Origin: Idiomarina sp.
Lineage (GTDB): Bacteria; Pseudomonadota; Gammaproteobacteria; Enterobacterales; Alteromonadaceae
Assembly (NCBI GenBank): GCA_020831965.1
Contig: JAFIFP010000009.1
Coordinates: forward strand, 310,001 to 374,000
DNA length: 64,000 nucleotides
Direction of reading: 5' to 3'
This document shows, one piece after another, positions 54,522 through 64,000 of the stretch; position 1 is the first letter of the stretch, and the number at the start of each line of letters is the position of its first letter. Both the position numbers and the translations under genes were made by a program. The notes under the pieces were generated by a model that saw only the letters and a list, made by a program, of their open reading frames with translations, was not told where the DNA came from and did not search any database.

Positions 54522-56359
54522 TACAGGTTCCGCCCGAACTTAAAGGCCACACCCTGCTGTGCTTCTTTAATAATGCGAAACGCTGCTTTTAATTGACGCC
54601 GTTGCAGCGTGCTCAGGCGTTCTGGATCAATGGCATTGGCCGGCATTTTATCTGACGCTTGATAAAGCTGCGCGTTGAGTCGCAAATCTGTGAGGAATTG
54701 CCATGCCTCCAGCAAATTCTGATTATCTTTGGGTGTCAGTTGCGACTGATCTTTCAAGCGTGCCAGTCGCTCGGGAATGGCCGGCTCAGTGATACCTGCA
54801 ACCAAGCTGTACAAACGCACGATGTCGTTAAGTATGGCGATCCCTTGTTTCTTTACGTCCAAATAATCGCCGGCGTCATCCGTTGTGGTTTGTAGCCGAT
54901 TGAATAGTCCGAGCGGCACGCTGAGAGTGCCAATGTGGCGCGCAATTAAACCGAGGAACATGTCGCGTTGCGCGAGCTTAGCGATTTCCTCGCGATGCTT
55001 GCGGAACAGCTCCGGCTGCCCTGCAATGGCACGACTGTCGAAGAAGATCATGCTGTGTAAGATGGCTTCAGGCGTGGGCGAACGGGTCCACTTCTGAAAC
55101 TGTTCCCGCCACTCTAACTGAGTCATTTGCCATTTCGGGTTCATCGCCATGACATCGCCGGGACACAGTCGAATACCGCACGCGGCAAGTCCTTCACACA
55201 CATAGGTAGCTAACCCCGCAAACCATTGCCGTTGACTGTTGGTGACATCATCGGCCAATAGCAAGCCATTGTCTTGATCTGAACCAGGCGTTTGGTCTTG
55301 CCGAGCTTGGGAGCCGAATGCCAACCAAACATAATGGGTGGGTGCCCGACCGTGGCTTTGCTCGTACAGACTAATTAATTTCCGGGTCAGTCCGTCTGTA
55401 AGCGATGCGAGTAGACGTCCAATAGTGCCTATATCTCTGACTCGCTCCGCAAAAGCGCGGAGATAATCAGGAATCAGCTGCGCTTCTCGAACAAGGCCCT
55501 CTAAATCTTCAGCCTTAAATAACGCATTAATCAACAACACCGGTTCGCTGCGTTGCTGCTGCATCAAATCCGTGGTGGTAATCACGCCCACAGGCTCGTC
55601 TTGGATATTGAGCACGGGCAGGTGATGAATGTTTGCTTGCCCCATCATGGTTAACGCGTCAAATAAGCTTTGATAGTCATGAACAACCGCGGGCATAGGG
55701 GTCATCACCGCCGCAACTGACACTTGATAATCAAGTCCTGCAGCAACCACTCGATTACGAATATCGCGATCCGTAAGAATGCCGCGAAGTGCGCCGCCTT
55801 CCGTAATCAAAAGACTCGACACACGCTCCTTCGACATACGCTGCGCGGCCTCTCTTATAGATGCTTCTGCATGCAAGGTCACCGGCGTGCGCCCAATGAC
55901 GTCGCGGATCGGCCGTTCAGTCCAATCCGCCCCCTCACTCTGACGATGTTCCGTCAACAAGCGACGACTATGGGCATTCATAAAGTAATGCTCGAAGGCT
56001 TGGCTGCGCTGCCGTAACTGATGAAAGGCGGCATCAGACCAGGTCCAGACAATCCCGTCCGCAACGACTTCGATGCGGTTGGTGACTTTGCGACCACTCA
56101 GGAGTGACGGAAAGCCGAACAAGTCGCCCTGCTCAAGCCGTTCTAAACGGCGACCTTCTTGCGTCACCAGATCATAAGTTCCCGACCGCACTAAATACAG
56201 CAGCAGCTTACCTTCTCGCACAATCTCGTCACGACTTTCTTGGCACAGGTACAACGCACGAAGATGATCCATGGCATAGGCAAGGTCGGCATCACTGAGC
56301 CGATCAAATGGTGGCGTTTGGCGTAGGAACTCCCACTCATCGCGCTGTTCTGTTTTCAT
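54521..56359 (-). CDS. Cyclic-nucleotide-binding/CBS/DUF294 nucleotidyltransferase-like protein
   Basis: 612 residues: a cNMP-binding-like domain (about 10-130), two CBS domains (about 155-275: VSSLLITEGGALRGILTDRD and VGVITTTDLM), a DUF294 nucleotidyltransferase-like domain (about 300-440, GSQARQDQTPGSDQDNGLLL) and a DUF294 C-terminal substrate-binding domain (about 465-600). The GS-x-D-x-D pattern suggests a GlnD-like signal transferase, but its target is unproven. It is co-transcribed with the exonuclease gene and downstream of actP, pointing to a role in carbon signalling. Confidence 0.9.
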   Translation of the reverse strand: MKTEQRDEWEFLRQTPPFDRLSDADLAYAMDHLRALYLCQESRDEIVREGKLLLYLVRSGTYDLVTQEGRRLERLEQGDLFGFPSLLSGRKVTNRIEVVADGIVWTWSDAAFHQLRQRSQAFEHYFMNAHSRRLLTEHRQSEGADWTERPIRDVIGRTPVTLHAEASIREAAQRMSKERVSSLLITEGGALRGILTDRDIRNRVVAAGLDYQVSVAAVMTPMPAVVHDYQSLFDALTMMGQANIHHLPVLNIQDEPVGVITTTDLMQQQRSEPVLLINALFKAEDLEGLVREAQLIPDYLRAFAERVRDIGTIGRLLASLTDGLTRKLISLYEQSHGRAPTHYVWLAFGSQARQDQTPGSDQDNGLLLADDVTNSQRQWFAGLATYVCEGLAACGIRLCPGDVMAMNPKWQMTQLEWREQFQKWTRSPTPEAILHSMIFFDSRAIAGQPELFRKHREEIAKLAQRDMFLGLIARHIGTLSVPLGLFNRLQTTTDDAGDYLDVKKQGIAILNDIVRLYSLVAGITEPAIPERLARLKDQSQLTPKDNQNLLEAWQFLTDLRLNAQLYQASDKMPANAIDPERLSTLQRRQLKAAFRIIKEAQQGVAFKFGRNL

Positions 56360-56398
56360 CTGTCTCGCCCTCGTTACATGGTGCTATGGCACTGCAAG

Positions 56399-56428
56399 TA
56401 AAAAGAACCCCGGACTTGCCGGGGTTCC
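56399..56428 (-). terminator. Rho-independent terminator after actP
   Basis: Minus-strand GAACCCCGG and CCGGGGTTC form a stem of about 9 pairs with a short loop, followed by TTTTTA, a few bases after the actP stop. It may limit read-through into the DUF294 gene. Confidence 0.88.
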
Positions 56429-56433
56429 TTGTC

Positions 56434-58140
56434 TTAGTGGTGAGTTGCTTCCCCTGCTCCTCGCGGATAACGGATGGACTCCACCAGTTCCTGTATTTCC
56501 TTAGGCGCTTCCTTCGTGAACTGCAAGACCACAATGGCCACAATGAAGTTCAGCAGCATGCCAACGGTACCGATACCTTCTGGTGATATGCCAAACAGCC
56601 AGTTGTCTGCATTATCTGCCGCTGGGTTAATAAAGCGGAAATAGATAATGTAGGCCAAGGTAAAGACAATACCCACGATCATCCCGGCAATCGCACCATG
56701 GCTATTCATACGTTTGTAGAAAATACCCATGATAATCGCTGGGAAGAAGGAGGCAGCCGCCAATCCGAACGCGAAGGCGACCACCTGCGCCACGAACCCG
56801 GGCGGATTTATCCCGAAGTAGGCTCCAATCAAGACTGCGAAGCCTGCAGCTATCCGAGCGTACAAGAGTTCTTGTCGATCGGATATATGCGGCATGAGCG
56901 TTCGCTTCATTAAGTCGTGAGAAATGGAACTAGAAATCACTAGCAACAGACCCGCGGACGTTGACAAGGCTGCCGCCACGCCACCTGCGGCAACGAGAGC
57001 CACCACCCAGTTCGGTAAGTTAGCAATCTCTGGGCTCGCCAAGACAATAATATCTGCGTCGACGTTCATCTCATTGCGTTCGTCATTGGAGAAGAACATG
57101 CGCCCATCTTCATTGTGATCTTCCCAGCTAATCAAGCCAGTACGTTCCCAGTTTGTCACCCAACTCGGGGCTTCTTCATACAAGACACCTTGCTGATCTT
57201 CACCATTGAGCGTATTGAGTATGTTCACTTTCGTGATAGAAGCAATCGCCGGTGCTGTCGTATAGACCACGGCAATAAAGAGCAGAGCCCAGCCGCCTGA
57301 ACGGCGCGCGTCAGAGACTTTCGGTACGGTGAAGAACCGAATGATCACGTGAGGCAAACCAGCCGTACCCACCATCAGCGCCATAGTAATGGCGAAGACA
57401 TCGAGTTTAGACTTGGTTCCTTCGGTATAGGCGGCAAAGCCAAGCTCCTGCGACAAGCCGTCCAGTCGCTCAAGCAAGTACTGACCAGAACCGTCCGCTA
57501 AGGTTGCGCCGAAACCTGTTTGTGGGAAAACGTGACCGGTCATCTGGAAGGTAATGAAGACCGCTGGCACCGTATAAGCAAAGGCCAGCACACAGTACTG
57601 TGCAACCTGCGTATAGGTAATGCCTTTCATGCCACCCAGTAAGGTGTAGAAGTACACCATGGCCATACCGATCAGTACCCCTGTAGTGATATCCACTTCA
57701 AGGAAGCGGCTAAACACCACACCTACGCCGCGCATTTGCCCCGCAATGTAGGTAAAGGACACCACGATGGCACAAATTACCGCGACCACACGTGCAGTCT
57801 GGGAGTAATAGCGATCTCCGACAAAATCCGGCACCGTAAACTTACCGAACTTACGCAGGTAAGGCGCAAGGCACAGGGCTAACAGCACGTAGCCGCCCGT
57901 CCAGCCCATCAGGTATACGCTACCGTCGTACCCTAAGAACGAGATTAGGCCTGCCATTGAGATAAAAGATGCGGCAGACATCCAGTCCGCAGCAGTTGCC
58001 ATACCATTAGCAACAGGTGGTACACCACCACCGGCAACGTAGAAGTCAGTAGTTGAACCGGCACGTGCCCAAATCGCAATCCCGATATAGAGTGCGAAGG
58101 TTAACCCGACAACGATAAACGTCAGTGTTTTGATATCCAT
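56434..58140 (-). CDS. actP: Cation/acetate symporter ActP
   Basis: Sodium:solute symporter family member that imports acetate and other short acids. 568 residues, about 13 transmembrane helices, starting MDIKTLTFIVVGLTFALYIG and with the SSS core GGVPPVANGMATAADWMSAA and GYDGSVYLMGWTGGYVLLAL. An insert (about 318-368, TLNGEDQQGVLYEEAPSWVT) lies between helices. It is preceded by the small DUF4212 gene (5-base gap), its usual partner. Confidence 0.93.
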   Translation of the reverse strand: MDIKTLTFIVVGLTFALYIGIAIWARAGSTTDFYVAGGGVPPVANGMATAADWMSAASFISMAGLISFLGYDGSVYLMGWTGGYVLLALCLAPYLRKFGKFTVPDFVGDRYYSQTARVVAVICAIVVSFTYIAGQMRGVGVVFSRFLEVDITTGVLIGMAMVYFYTLLGGMKGITYTQVAQYCVLAFAYTVPAVFITFQMTGHVFPQTGFGATLADGSGQYLLERLDGLSQELGFAAYTEGTKSKLDVFAITMALMVGTAGLPHVIIRFFTVPKVSDARRSGGWALLFIAVVYTTAPAIASITKVNILNTLNGEDQQGVLYEEAPSWVTNWERTGLISWEDHNEDGRMFFSNDERNEMNVDADIIVLASPEIANLPNWVVALVAAGGVAAALSTSAGLLLVISSSISHDLMKRTLMPHISDRQELLYARIAAGFAVLIGAYFGINPPGFVAQVVAFAFGLAAASFFPAIIMGIFYKRMNSHGAIAGMIVGIVFTLAYIIYFRFINPAADNADNWLFGISPEGIGTVGMLLNFIVAIVVLQFTKEAPKEIQELVESIRYPRGAGEATHH

Positions 58141-58145
58141 GGGCC

Positions 58146-58412
58146 CTACTCCTCGTCTACGCTGTATTTCTTATCCAGCAGATTCATTTGCCGGATATAG
58201 ATGAAAATCAGGACGATAAAGGTGTAAATGGAGCCCTGTTGCGCAAACCAGAAACCTAATTTGAAGCCAAAAAAGGAAATCTGGTTGAGCACGTCCACCA
58301 GGATAATGCCGAAGCCAAAAGATACGATGAACCACACACTCAGCAGTTTTAGCATGAGCGCGAGGTTCTCTTTCCAATAGGCTTTGGCATGATCTTCTGA
58401 TTCAAATGCCAT
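58146..58412 (-). CDS. DUF4212 small membrane subunit, partner of ActP
   Basis: 88 residues with two transmembrane helices (LLSVWFIVSFGFGIILVDVL and SIYTFIVLIFIYIRQMNLLD) joined by a Phe-rich segment with GFKLGFWFAQQGS, the DUF4212 (YjcH-like) hallmark. Such genes almost always precede SSS symporter genes of the acetate type and are thought to encode an accessory subunit. Confidence 0.92.
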   Translation of the reverse strand: MAFESEDHAKAYWKENLALMLKLLSVWFIVSFGFGIILVDVLNQISFFGFKLGFWFAQQGSIYTFIVLIFIYIRQMNLLDKKYSVDEE

Positions 58413-58587
58413 GGTTAACCCCTCCAGGTTGAACTTTTATTATGGTGATGCCGTTTTGACTGATTCAGCATCTACCAGTCCACTGCATTAAGAAATTGGA
58501 CTTTGGTCGAATGAGGCTCGATCGGAGGGTGGCGACAGAAAAACTTGTGATAAGGTGAATACTTCAGCGCCTTAGGTAGACAACACC

Positions 58588-61500
58588 ATGATTCCAACAC
58601 TGATTATCAGCGCGCTCGGTTATATTGCGCTGCTATTTTTGATTGCGCTTTGGGGTGAGCGAAAGCGTACGCTTGGTTACAAAATCAGCCTACATCCATG
58701 GGTTTATGGGCTGTCCTTAGCGATTTATTGCACTTCATGGACCTATTATGGCGCGATCGGCAATGCGGTGCATGGCGGCTGGAGTTTTCTACCGATTTTG
58801 TTGGGGCCGGCGCTTCTCTTCTTGTTCGGCTTACCCATTATCGAGAAGTTAGTCTCAGTAAGTAAGCAACAAAACATTACCTCCATTGCTGACTTTATTG
58901 CTTCTCGCTACGGCAAAAGTCATCGTATGGCGCTGGTGATCACGCTGATTGCAATGGCTTCGATCATTCCTTATATCGCCCTGCAACTGAAAGCCGTCGG
59001 GCTCAGTTTCAACGTGCTCGCCGGTACGCCAGACGACTTCATGGGCGGCTCACTGAAAGAGCTTGCCGTCGCCATTCTGATGGCGTTATTTGCCATAGTG
59101 TTCGGCACGCGCAGCATTGATGTTACTAAGTATCGCAGCGGCATGATGTTAGCTATTGCCTTTGAATCGACGGTCAAACTTGTGGCGCTCTGCGCCGCTG
59201 GCCTGTTTGCTTGGTATGCCATGAACAGCACTGATGTACTGGGTGCGGTGTATTCGGTTGTAGTGAATCCGCTGCGCGCCGACGGCTGGCAAGTTCGCAA
59301 CGCACTGACGCCGGAGTTTGTGATTCAGCTCTTTATGGCCGCGGGTGCCATCATATGTCTGCCACGGCAATTCCATGTCACTGTGGTAGATAACGTGCGT
59401 CTGTCCCATTTAAAGACCGCTCGGTGGCTATTTCCCCTCTACCTTTTGCTGACAGCTGTAGCCATTGCTATGACCGCATGGGGTGGGCAAGCGGCTTTGG
59501 CAACGTCTGTGCCCGGCGACGTGTATTCGCTCGTGCTCCCGATGGCAGCAGGCGAAGTCTGGCTTGCCATTCTTATCTACATTGGCGGAATTTCAGCAGC
59601 GACCGCCATGGTGATTATCGCCACTTTGACCTTAAGTACCATGATCAGTAACGACGTGGTAATGCCCGTCTGGCTTGCCCGCGACGGCCAACGCATTCCT
59701 AAGGCTCATCGCTTCTATCGCCGACTGCTAACTGTGCGACGCCTCGCCATTGTGACAGTGCTCTTGCTCGGTTGGGCCTGTTATCACCTTTGGGTGGCTC
59801 AACTGAACTTGGTAAGCATCGGGCTACTCGCTTTCTCGGTCGTGCTGCAACTGATTCCTGCGCTCATTGGTGGATTGTTTTGGCGTCGCGGTCATGCCAA
59901 CGGTGTTTACATGGGGCTCTTGTTCGGCACCATGACCTGGCTCTTCTTCCTATTGCTTCCCTTAATCCAGTCCGATGTGGGCCAAAGCGAAAGCATTATT
60001 ACCTTTGGGACACTTTATAGTGTGGCGGCGAATGCGCTCGGCTACGTCGCCTTTAGTCTTCTTGCGGTGCCTTCGTTGCTGGATAAAATTCAAGCCACTG
60101 CCTTTGTGAAGCCCCGCTCGCAAGTGCGGAGCGCCAGTAGAAATGAGCAAACCCAAGCCCATGTGAACGACCTTTACCTGTTACTTGAAACCTTCTTAGG
60201 AGTTCCGCGGGCCGAACAGCTCTTCGAGCAGTTCCGACGCCACAAGCCCGTGACCAAGCAAGATCTTGCGCCATCTGAATTCATTGATTACACCGAGCGA
60301 GCGATTGCCGGCGTGTTGGGTGCCGCTAGCGCGCGCTCGCTTGTTTCTGCAGCGTTAGCAAATCGTCAGCTCAACCTTGAGGAGGTTGTACATTTCTTTG
60401 ACGACACCACTCAAGCCCTGCAAACCCAGCAGTCCATCATGTACAGCTCACTGGAGAACTTGGCGCAAGGCATCTCAGTGGTGGATAAAGATTTGCGATT
60501 AGTCGTTTGGAATAAACGTTACCTCGAACTTTTCGATTACCCTGCAGGCATGGTGCAGCCTGGACGCCCTATTGCCGATCTGATTCGCTACAACGCCGAG
60601 CGTGGCGAATGTGGTGTGGGGGACATTGAAGACTTGGTGGCCAAACGTTTGCGCCATATGCAGGAAGGTTCACCCCATCGGTTTATTCGACGTCGCTCCG
60701 ACGGCCGCGTCATTGAAATGGTGGGTAATCCATTGCCCGACGGCGGCTTCGTCACTAGCTTTATGGACGTGACTGGACACATTGAAACCCAGCAGGCCCT
60801 TGAAGACGCCAACATTAACCTCGAAGCACGCATAGAAATTCGCGGCAACGAAGTACGAGAAATCAACCGGGAGCTAACCGAAGAAATTGAACGACGCCGG
60901 CTGATTGAGCAAGAGCTTCAAGCGGCAAAAGCCGAAGCCGAAGCTGCAAATGCTAGCAAGACTCGCTTTCTGGCCCTCGCGAGTCATGACATTTTGCAAC
61001 CACTCAATGCCGCGCGGTTATACGTGTCTGCGGTCGACACCGAACACCTCGATAGCAAGACCCGCGAGCTGATTGGCAAAGTGGACAACGCCCTCGACAG
61101 CACCGAAACCTTGTTGTCTTCCTTATTGGCCATCGCCAAAATGGAACAAGGAGCTATGCAGCCGCAGAAGAAACACATCAACCTCGACGATATTTTGCGG
61201 CCCCTAGTGGAGGAATATTGCGCATTGGCGACAGACAGCGACATACGACTACGCACGCACCTTCGCAGTGCTGTTGTAGAAACTGATCCCATGTACCTGC
61301 GTCGTATTGTGCAGAATTTTCTCTCCAATGCCCTGAAATACAGCGAAGGTGGTCAAGCATTACTGGCCGTGCGCGTGCACAAGAACTATGTGGATATTGA
61401 TGTGCGCGACACCGGCCCCGGCATTCCTGAGCAGCAATTCCAGAATATTTTTGAAGCTTTTGTGCGTTTGCACAAAGGCTCAGTCAGCGGTGTGGGGTTA

Positions 61501-62043
61501 GGACTCAGCGTGGCAAAGCGAATGGCCGAGCAGCTTGATTACCCGATTTCGGTGCGCTCAACTCTGGATCGTGGTAGCTGTTTTTCAGTGCGTGTTCCAC
61601 TAGGGAGTGCAGCCTTGGTCATGCCGCGCCGACAGAGTCGTGACCATCAGCCGCTGCACACTGCCATGACCTTACTCTGTGTTGATGATGTCACCGATAA
61701 TTTGGATGCACTTGAGGCCTTACTGACTCGTTGGGGCGTGGCCTGTGTGCGTTTTACTCAAGCTGAGCAGGCGCTCGACTATGCACGAACGCATCCGGCG
61801 GTAGACGGGATTTTGTTGGACTATCAATTAGGCGAGCAAGAGCCCAATGGACTTGAGCTTGCAGCACAACTGCGGGCGATTTGGCAGCGTGAAGTACCCG
61901 GAGCATTGGTCACTGCGGTGCGCGAAGCGGAGCTCAAACAACAAGCACGTGCCATGCACCTGCAGTTTTTAGCGAAGCCCATCAAGCCGGCGCAACTGAA
62001 GTCAATGTTACAGCTACTCCAACGGGCCAAAAATAAGAGCTAG
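58588..62043 (+). CDS. crbS: CrbS-type hybrid sensor histidine kinase with an N-terminal symporter domain
   Basis: 1151 residues. The N-terminal sodium:solute symporter-like domain (about 1-500, about 13 helices) is followed by a PAS domain (about 610-725: LENLAQGISVVDKDLRLVVW), a coiled linker, an H box (FLALASHDILQPLNAARL, about 790-807, His as phospho site), an HATPase domain (about 900-1010: NFLSNALKYSEGG, DTGPGIP) and a C-terminal receiver (about 1028-1148, acceptor Asp in GILLDYQL). CrbS senses acetate status and with CrbR turns on acs (the acetate switch of Vibrio and Pseudomonas). It overlaps crbR convergently by 4 bases. Confidence 0.9.
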   Translation: MIPTLIISALGYIALLFLIALWGERKRTLGYKISLHPWVYGLSLAIYCTSWTYYGAIGNAVHGGWSFLPILLGPALLFLFGLPIIEKLVSVSKQQNITSIADFIASRYGKSHRMALVITLIAMASIIPYIALQLKAVGLSFNVLAGTPDDFMGGSLKELAVAILMALFAIVFGTRSIDVTKYRSGMMLAIAFESTVKLVALCAAGLFAWYAMNSTDVLGAVYSVVVNPLRADGWQVRNALTPEFVIQLFMAAGAIICLPRQFHVTVVDNVRLSHLKTARWLFPLYLLLTAVAIAMTAWGGQAALATSVPGDVYSLVLPMAAGEVWLAILIYIGGISAATAMVIIATLTLSTMISNDVVMPVWLARDGQRIPKAHRFYRRLLTVRRLAIVTVLLLGWACYHLWVAQLNLVSIGLLAFSVVLQLIPALIGGLFWRRGHANGVYMGLLFGTMTWLFFLLLPLIQSDVGQSESIITFGTLYSVAANALGYVAFSLLAVPSLLDKIQATAFVKPRSQVRSASRNEQTQAHVNDLYLLLETFLGVPRAEQLFEQFRRHKPVTKQDLAPSEFIDYTERAIAGVLGAASARSLVSAALANRQLNLEEVVHFFDDTTQALQTQQSIMYSSLENLAQGISVVDKDLRLVVWNKRYLELFDYPAGMVQPGRPIADLIRYNAERGECGVGDIEDLVAKRLRHMQEGSPHRFIRRRSDGRVIEMVGNPLPDGGFVTSFMDVTGHIETQQALEDANINLEARIEIRGNEVREINRELTEEIERRRLIEQELQAAKAEAEAANASKTRFLALASHDILQPLNAARLYVSAVDTEHLDSKTRELIGKVDNALDSTETLLSSLLAIAKMEQGAMQPQKKHINLDDILRPLVEEYCALATDSDIRLRTHLRSAVVETDPMYLRRIVQNFLSNALKYSEGGQALLAVRVHKNYVDIDVRDTGPGIPEQQFQNIFEAFVRLHKGSVSGVGLGLSVAKRMAEQLDYPISVRSTLDRGSCFSVRVPLGSAALVMPRRQSRDHQPLHTAMTLLCVDDVTDNLDALEALLTRWGVACVRFTQAEQALDYARTHPAVDGILLDYQLGEQEPNGLELAAQLRAIWQREVPGALVTAVREAELKQQARAMHLQFLAKPIKPAQLKSMLQLLQRAKNKS

Positions 62044-62699
62044 CGAGTACGCTGCTCGTCTGGTGGCGCGAGTTGCAGCTTTTCTGCGAGTAAGACCGCT
62101 TGCGTGCGACTGTACACGTCGAGCTTACGGAAGATTGCGGTCATGTGCGCTTTCACAGTGGCTTCGGTAATACCGAGCTGCCAGGCAATTTGCTTATTCA
62201 GTAGACCTTCATGCACGTGGAAGAGCACACGATATTGCTGTGGTGTGAGTGCCGCCACTTTCTCTGCCAATTCAATATCTTCAGTGGAAACGTCGGCCAA
62301 TTGCTCCCGCACGCCATCCGGCACCCACTCGTCGCCCCCCAGAATCACCGAAATTGCGTTGGCAATCTCTGCCGAGGCAAGTGACTTGGGAATAAAGCCT
62401 AGGGCGCCGAAGCCGAGGCAACGACCAATCACTTGCACGTCTTCCGTGCCTGAAATCACGGCGATGGGCAATAAGGGATAATCGGTACGAATGCGAATCA
62501 GACCATATAGGTCTCCGGCACCCGGCATGTGTAAGTCTAGGAGCAGCAAATCGAAGTCGTCGTCGGCTTCTAGTACTTGTAAGGTGGCCTCGAGTGTATC
62601 GGCTTCGCGAATATCGAGATCAGAAAAGTGATTCGCGAGTGCCCCTTGCAGGGCCTCGCGAAATAAGGGGTGGTCATCTGCAATTAGCAGTCGTGTCAT
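62040..62699 (-). CDS. crbR: CrbR-type LuxR-family response regulator
   Basis: 219 residues: receiver domain (about 1-120: LLIADDHPLFREALQG, acceptor Asp in LLLLDLHMPGAG, PKS at about 109-111) and a LuxR-type helix-turn-helix (about 150-212: LTPQQYRVLFHVHEGLLNKQ, then WQLGITEATVKAHMTAIFRK). CrbR, phosphorylated by CrbS, activates acs. It is 9 bases downstream of acs and probably co-transcribed with it. Confidence 0.9.
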   Translation of the reverse strand: MTRLLIADDHPLFREALQGALANHFSDLDIREADTLEATLQVLEADDDFDLLLLDLHMPGAGDLYGLIRIRTDYPLLPIAVISGTEDVQVIGRCLGFGALGFIPKSLASAEIANAISVILGGDEWVPDGVREQLADVSTEDIELAEKVAALTPQQYRVLFHVHEGLLNKQIAWQLGITEATVKAHMTAIFRKLDVYSRTQAVLLAEKLQLAPPDEQRTR

Positions 62700-62708
62700 G
62701 ACGTTCCA

Positions 62709-64000
62709 TTACCGATTTTGTCGATTCTCTATCAAAGAATCTACCACACCCGGATCGGCGAGCGTAGAGGTATCACCGAGATTCTCGAACTCATTACAGG
62801 CTATTTTGCGCAAGATCCGCCGCATAATTTTCCCAGAACGTGTTTTCGGTAACCCAGGCGCCCATTGCATATGATCTGGGGTCGCAATGGGACTCAACTC
62901 GCTGCGCACCCATTTCACCAACTCGGCCTTCAGTTCATCATGCCCCTCAACACCATCAACCAATGTGACATAGACATAGATCCCTTGACCTTTGATGTCG
63001 TGGGGGTAACCCACCACCGCTGCCTCGGCAACGTGCTGATGTGCCACCAGTGCGCTTTCAATCTCCGCGGTGCCTAAGCGATGCCCTGACACGTTCAATA
63101 CGTCGTCAACGCGCCCCGTAATCCAGAAATGGCCATCTGCGTCGCGACGCGCGCCATCACCCGTAAAATAGCGGTTTTTGTAGGTACTAAAGTAAGTTTG
63201 TTCAAAGCGCTCGTGATCACCCCAAAGCGTGCGTGCCTGCCCCGGCCAACTGTCGTTGATGACCAGGTTGCCTTCTGTCGCGCCTTCGAGCTCATTCCCT
63301 TCGTTATCCACAAGTGCGGGTTGAATCCCAAAGAAGGGGGCCATGGCTGAACCCGGTTTGAGTGCGTCCACCGCACCGGGAAACGGCGCAATCATGATGC
63401 CGCCGGTTTCTGTTTGCCACCAGGTATCGACAATGGGGCACTGACTATTACCAATCTGTTCGTGGTACCACTCCCAGGCTTCTGGGTTAATGGGTTCACC
63501 GACACTTCCCAGCAATCGCAACGAAGCGCGGGTGCTGCCTCGTGCTGCCGCATTGCCTTTCGCCATCAATGCTCGCACCGCCGTCGGCGCAGTGTACAGC
63601 AAAGTGACCTGATGTTTATCCACGACCTTCCCAATCCGTGACACATCTGGGTAAGTGGGCACACCTTCAAACATTAAGGTCGTCGTACCGTTCGCTAAGG
63701 GGCCATAAACAATGTAGCTATGCCCGGTAATCCAACCCACATCTGCGGCACACCAATACACGTCGTCTTCACGCAAGTCGAATGTATATTGGTGCGTCAT
63801 CGCGGCATACACCATATAGCCACCGGTTGTATGCAGCACACCCTTAGGTTTCCCAGTGGAGCCCGAGGTATACAAAATGAAGAGCGGATCTTCGGCCTGC
63901 ATAACTTCCGCTGGACAGTCGGCGTCAACGCTGCCAATCAATTCATGCCACCAGACATCACGGGGAGTCTGCATTATGGTGTCTGAGTCCGTATGGCGCA
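62709..64000 (-). CDS. acs: Acetyl-CoA synthetase (5' part missing at window edge)
   Basis: Converts acetate, ATP and CoA to acetyl-CoA. The frame is open from base 64000 (upstream of the in-frame ATG at 63974), so about the first third is outside. Visible motifs: [16 protein letters not shown] (AMP-binding P-loop), [30 protein letters not shown] and [10 protein letters not shown], and [11 protein letters not shown] with the regulatory Lys that Pat-type acetyltransferases modify in the family. It lies beside crbRS, its known regulators. Confidence 0.96.
   Translation of the reverse strand, partial: RHTDSDTIMQTPRDVWWHELIGSVDADCPAEVMQAEDPLFILYTSGSTGKPKGVLHTTGGYMVYAAMTHQYTFDLREDDVYWCAADVGWITGHSYIVYGPLANGTTTLMFEGVPTYPDVSRIGKVVDKHQVTLLYTAPTAVRALMAKGNAAARGSTRASLRLLGSVGEPINPEAWEWYHEQIGNSQCPIVDTWWQTETGGIMIAPFPGAVDALKPGSAMAPFFGIQPALVDNEGNELEGATEGNLVINDSWPGQARTLWGDHERFEQTYFSTYKNRYFTGDGARRDADGHFWITGRVDDVLNVSGHRLGTAEIESALVAHQHVAEAAVVGYPHDIKGQGIYVYVTLVDGVEGHDELKAELVKWVRSELSPIATPDHMQWAPGLPKTRSGKIMRRILRKIACNEFENLGDTSTLADPGVVDSLIENRQNR

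Overview
The window reads as the chromosome of a polarly flagellated marine gammaproteobacterium. Gene content and protein style fit the Idiomarinaceae (Idiomarina, Pseudidiomarina or Aliidiomarina); this assignment is an inference from gene order and was not searched. Coding density is high. There are no tRNA or rRNA genes, no CRISPR array and no intact insertion sequence.

Layout. (1) Positions 1-11727, minus strand: flhA-flhF-flhG-fliA-cheY-cheZ-cheA-cheB-parC-parP-cheW. This is the conserved polar-flagellum/chemotaxis operon, including the ParC/ParP system that places the chemosensory array at the cell pole. (2) 11835-13532: four overlapping genes for minor (pseudo)pilins. (3) 13640-21045: housekeeping genes ispH, fkpB, lspA, ileS, ribF and murJ on the minus strand, then rpsT on the plus strand. 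(4) 21577-22089: a short repeat-rich stretch and a lone acyl carrier protein gene. (5) 22342-29519: flagellin glycosylation genes pseB, pseC and two Maf/DUF115 glycosyltransferases whose 3' ends overlap. (6) 29567-37275: fliT-like, fliS, fliD, flaG and four flagellin genes, with a small uncharacterised gene among them. (7) 37490-48316: rod, hook and filament-junction genes flgL to flgB, in two transcription units. (8) 48477-53883: cheR, cheV, flgA, flgM, flgN, flgP and flgT. (9) 53880-64000: an exonuclease, a CBS/DUF294 protein and an acetate locus (actP with its DUF4212 partner, the CrbS/CrbR two-component system, and acs cut by the window end).

Regulation can be read directly from the DNA. 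All four flagellin genes, flgM, cheV and flgP are preceded by sigma-28 (FliA) promoters with an exact 11-base spacer. The flgB and flgF units, and probably flgA, have sigma-54 promoters. This matches the usual hierarchy: sigma-54 drives hook and basal body genes, then FliA (encoded here, held back by FlgM) drives the filament genes. Inverted repeats built on CGGCAA/TTGCCG lie just upstream of three flagellin promoters and of the flgB promoter. Two structured GC-rich elements lie downstream of two flagellin genes. These intergenic elements are the least explained features of the window.

No wholly new system is evident. The best candidates for undescribed biology are the flagellin-island palindromes, the 3'-UTR structures, the 139-residue protein inside the flagellin island and the divergent second flagellin.
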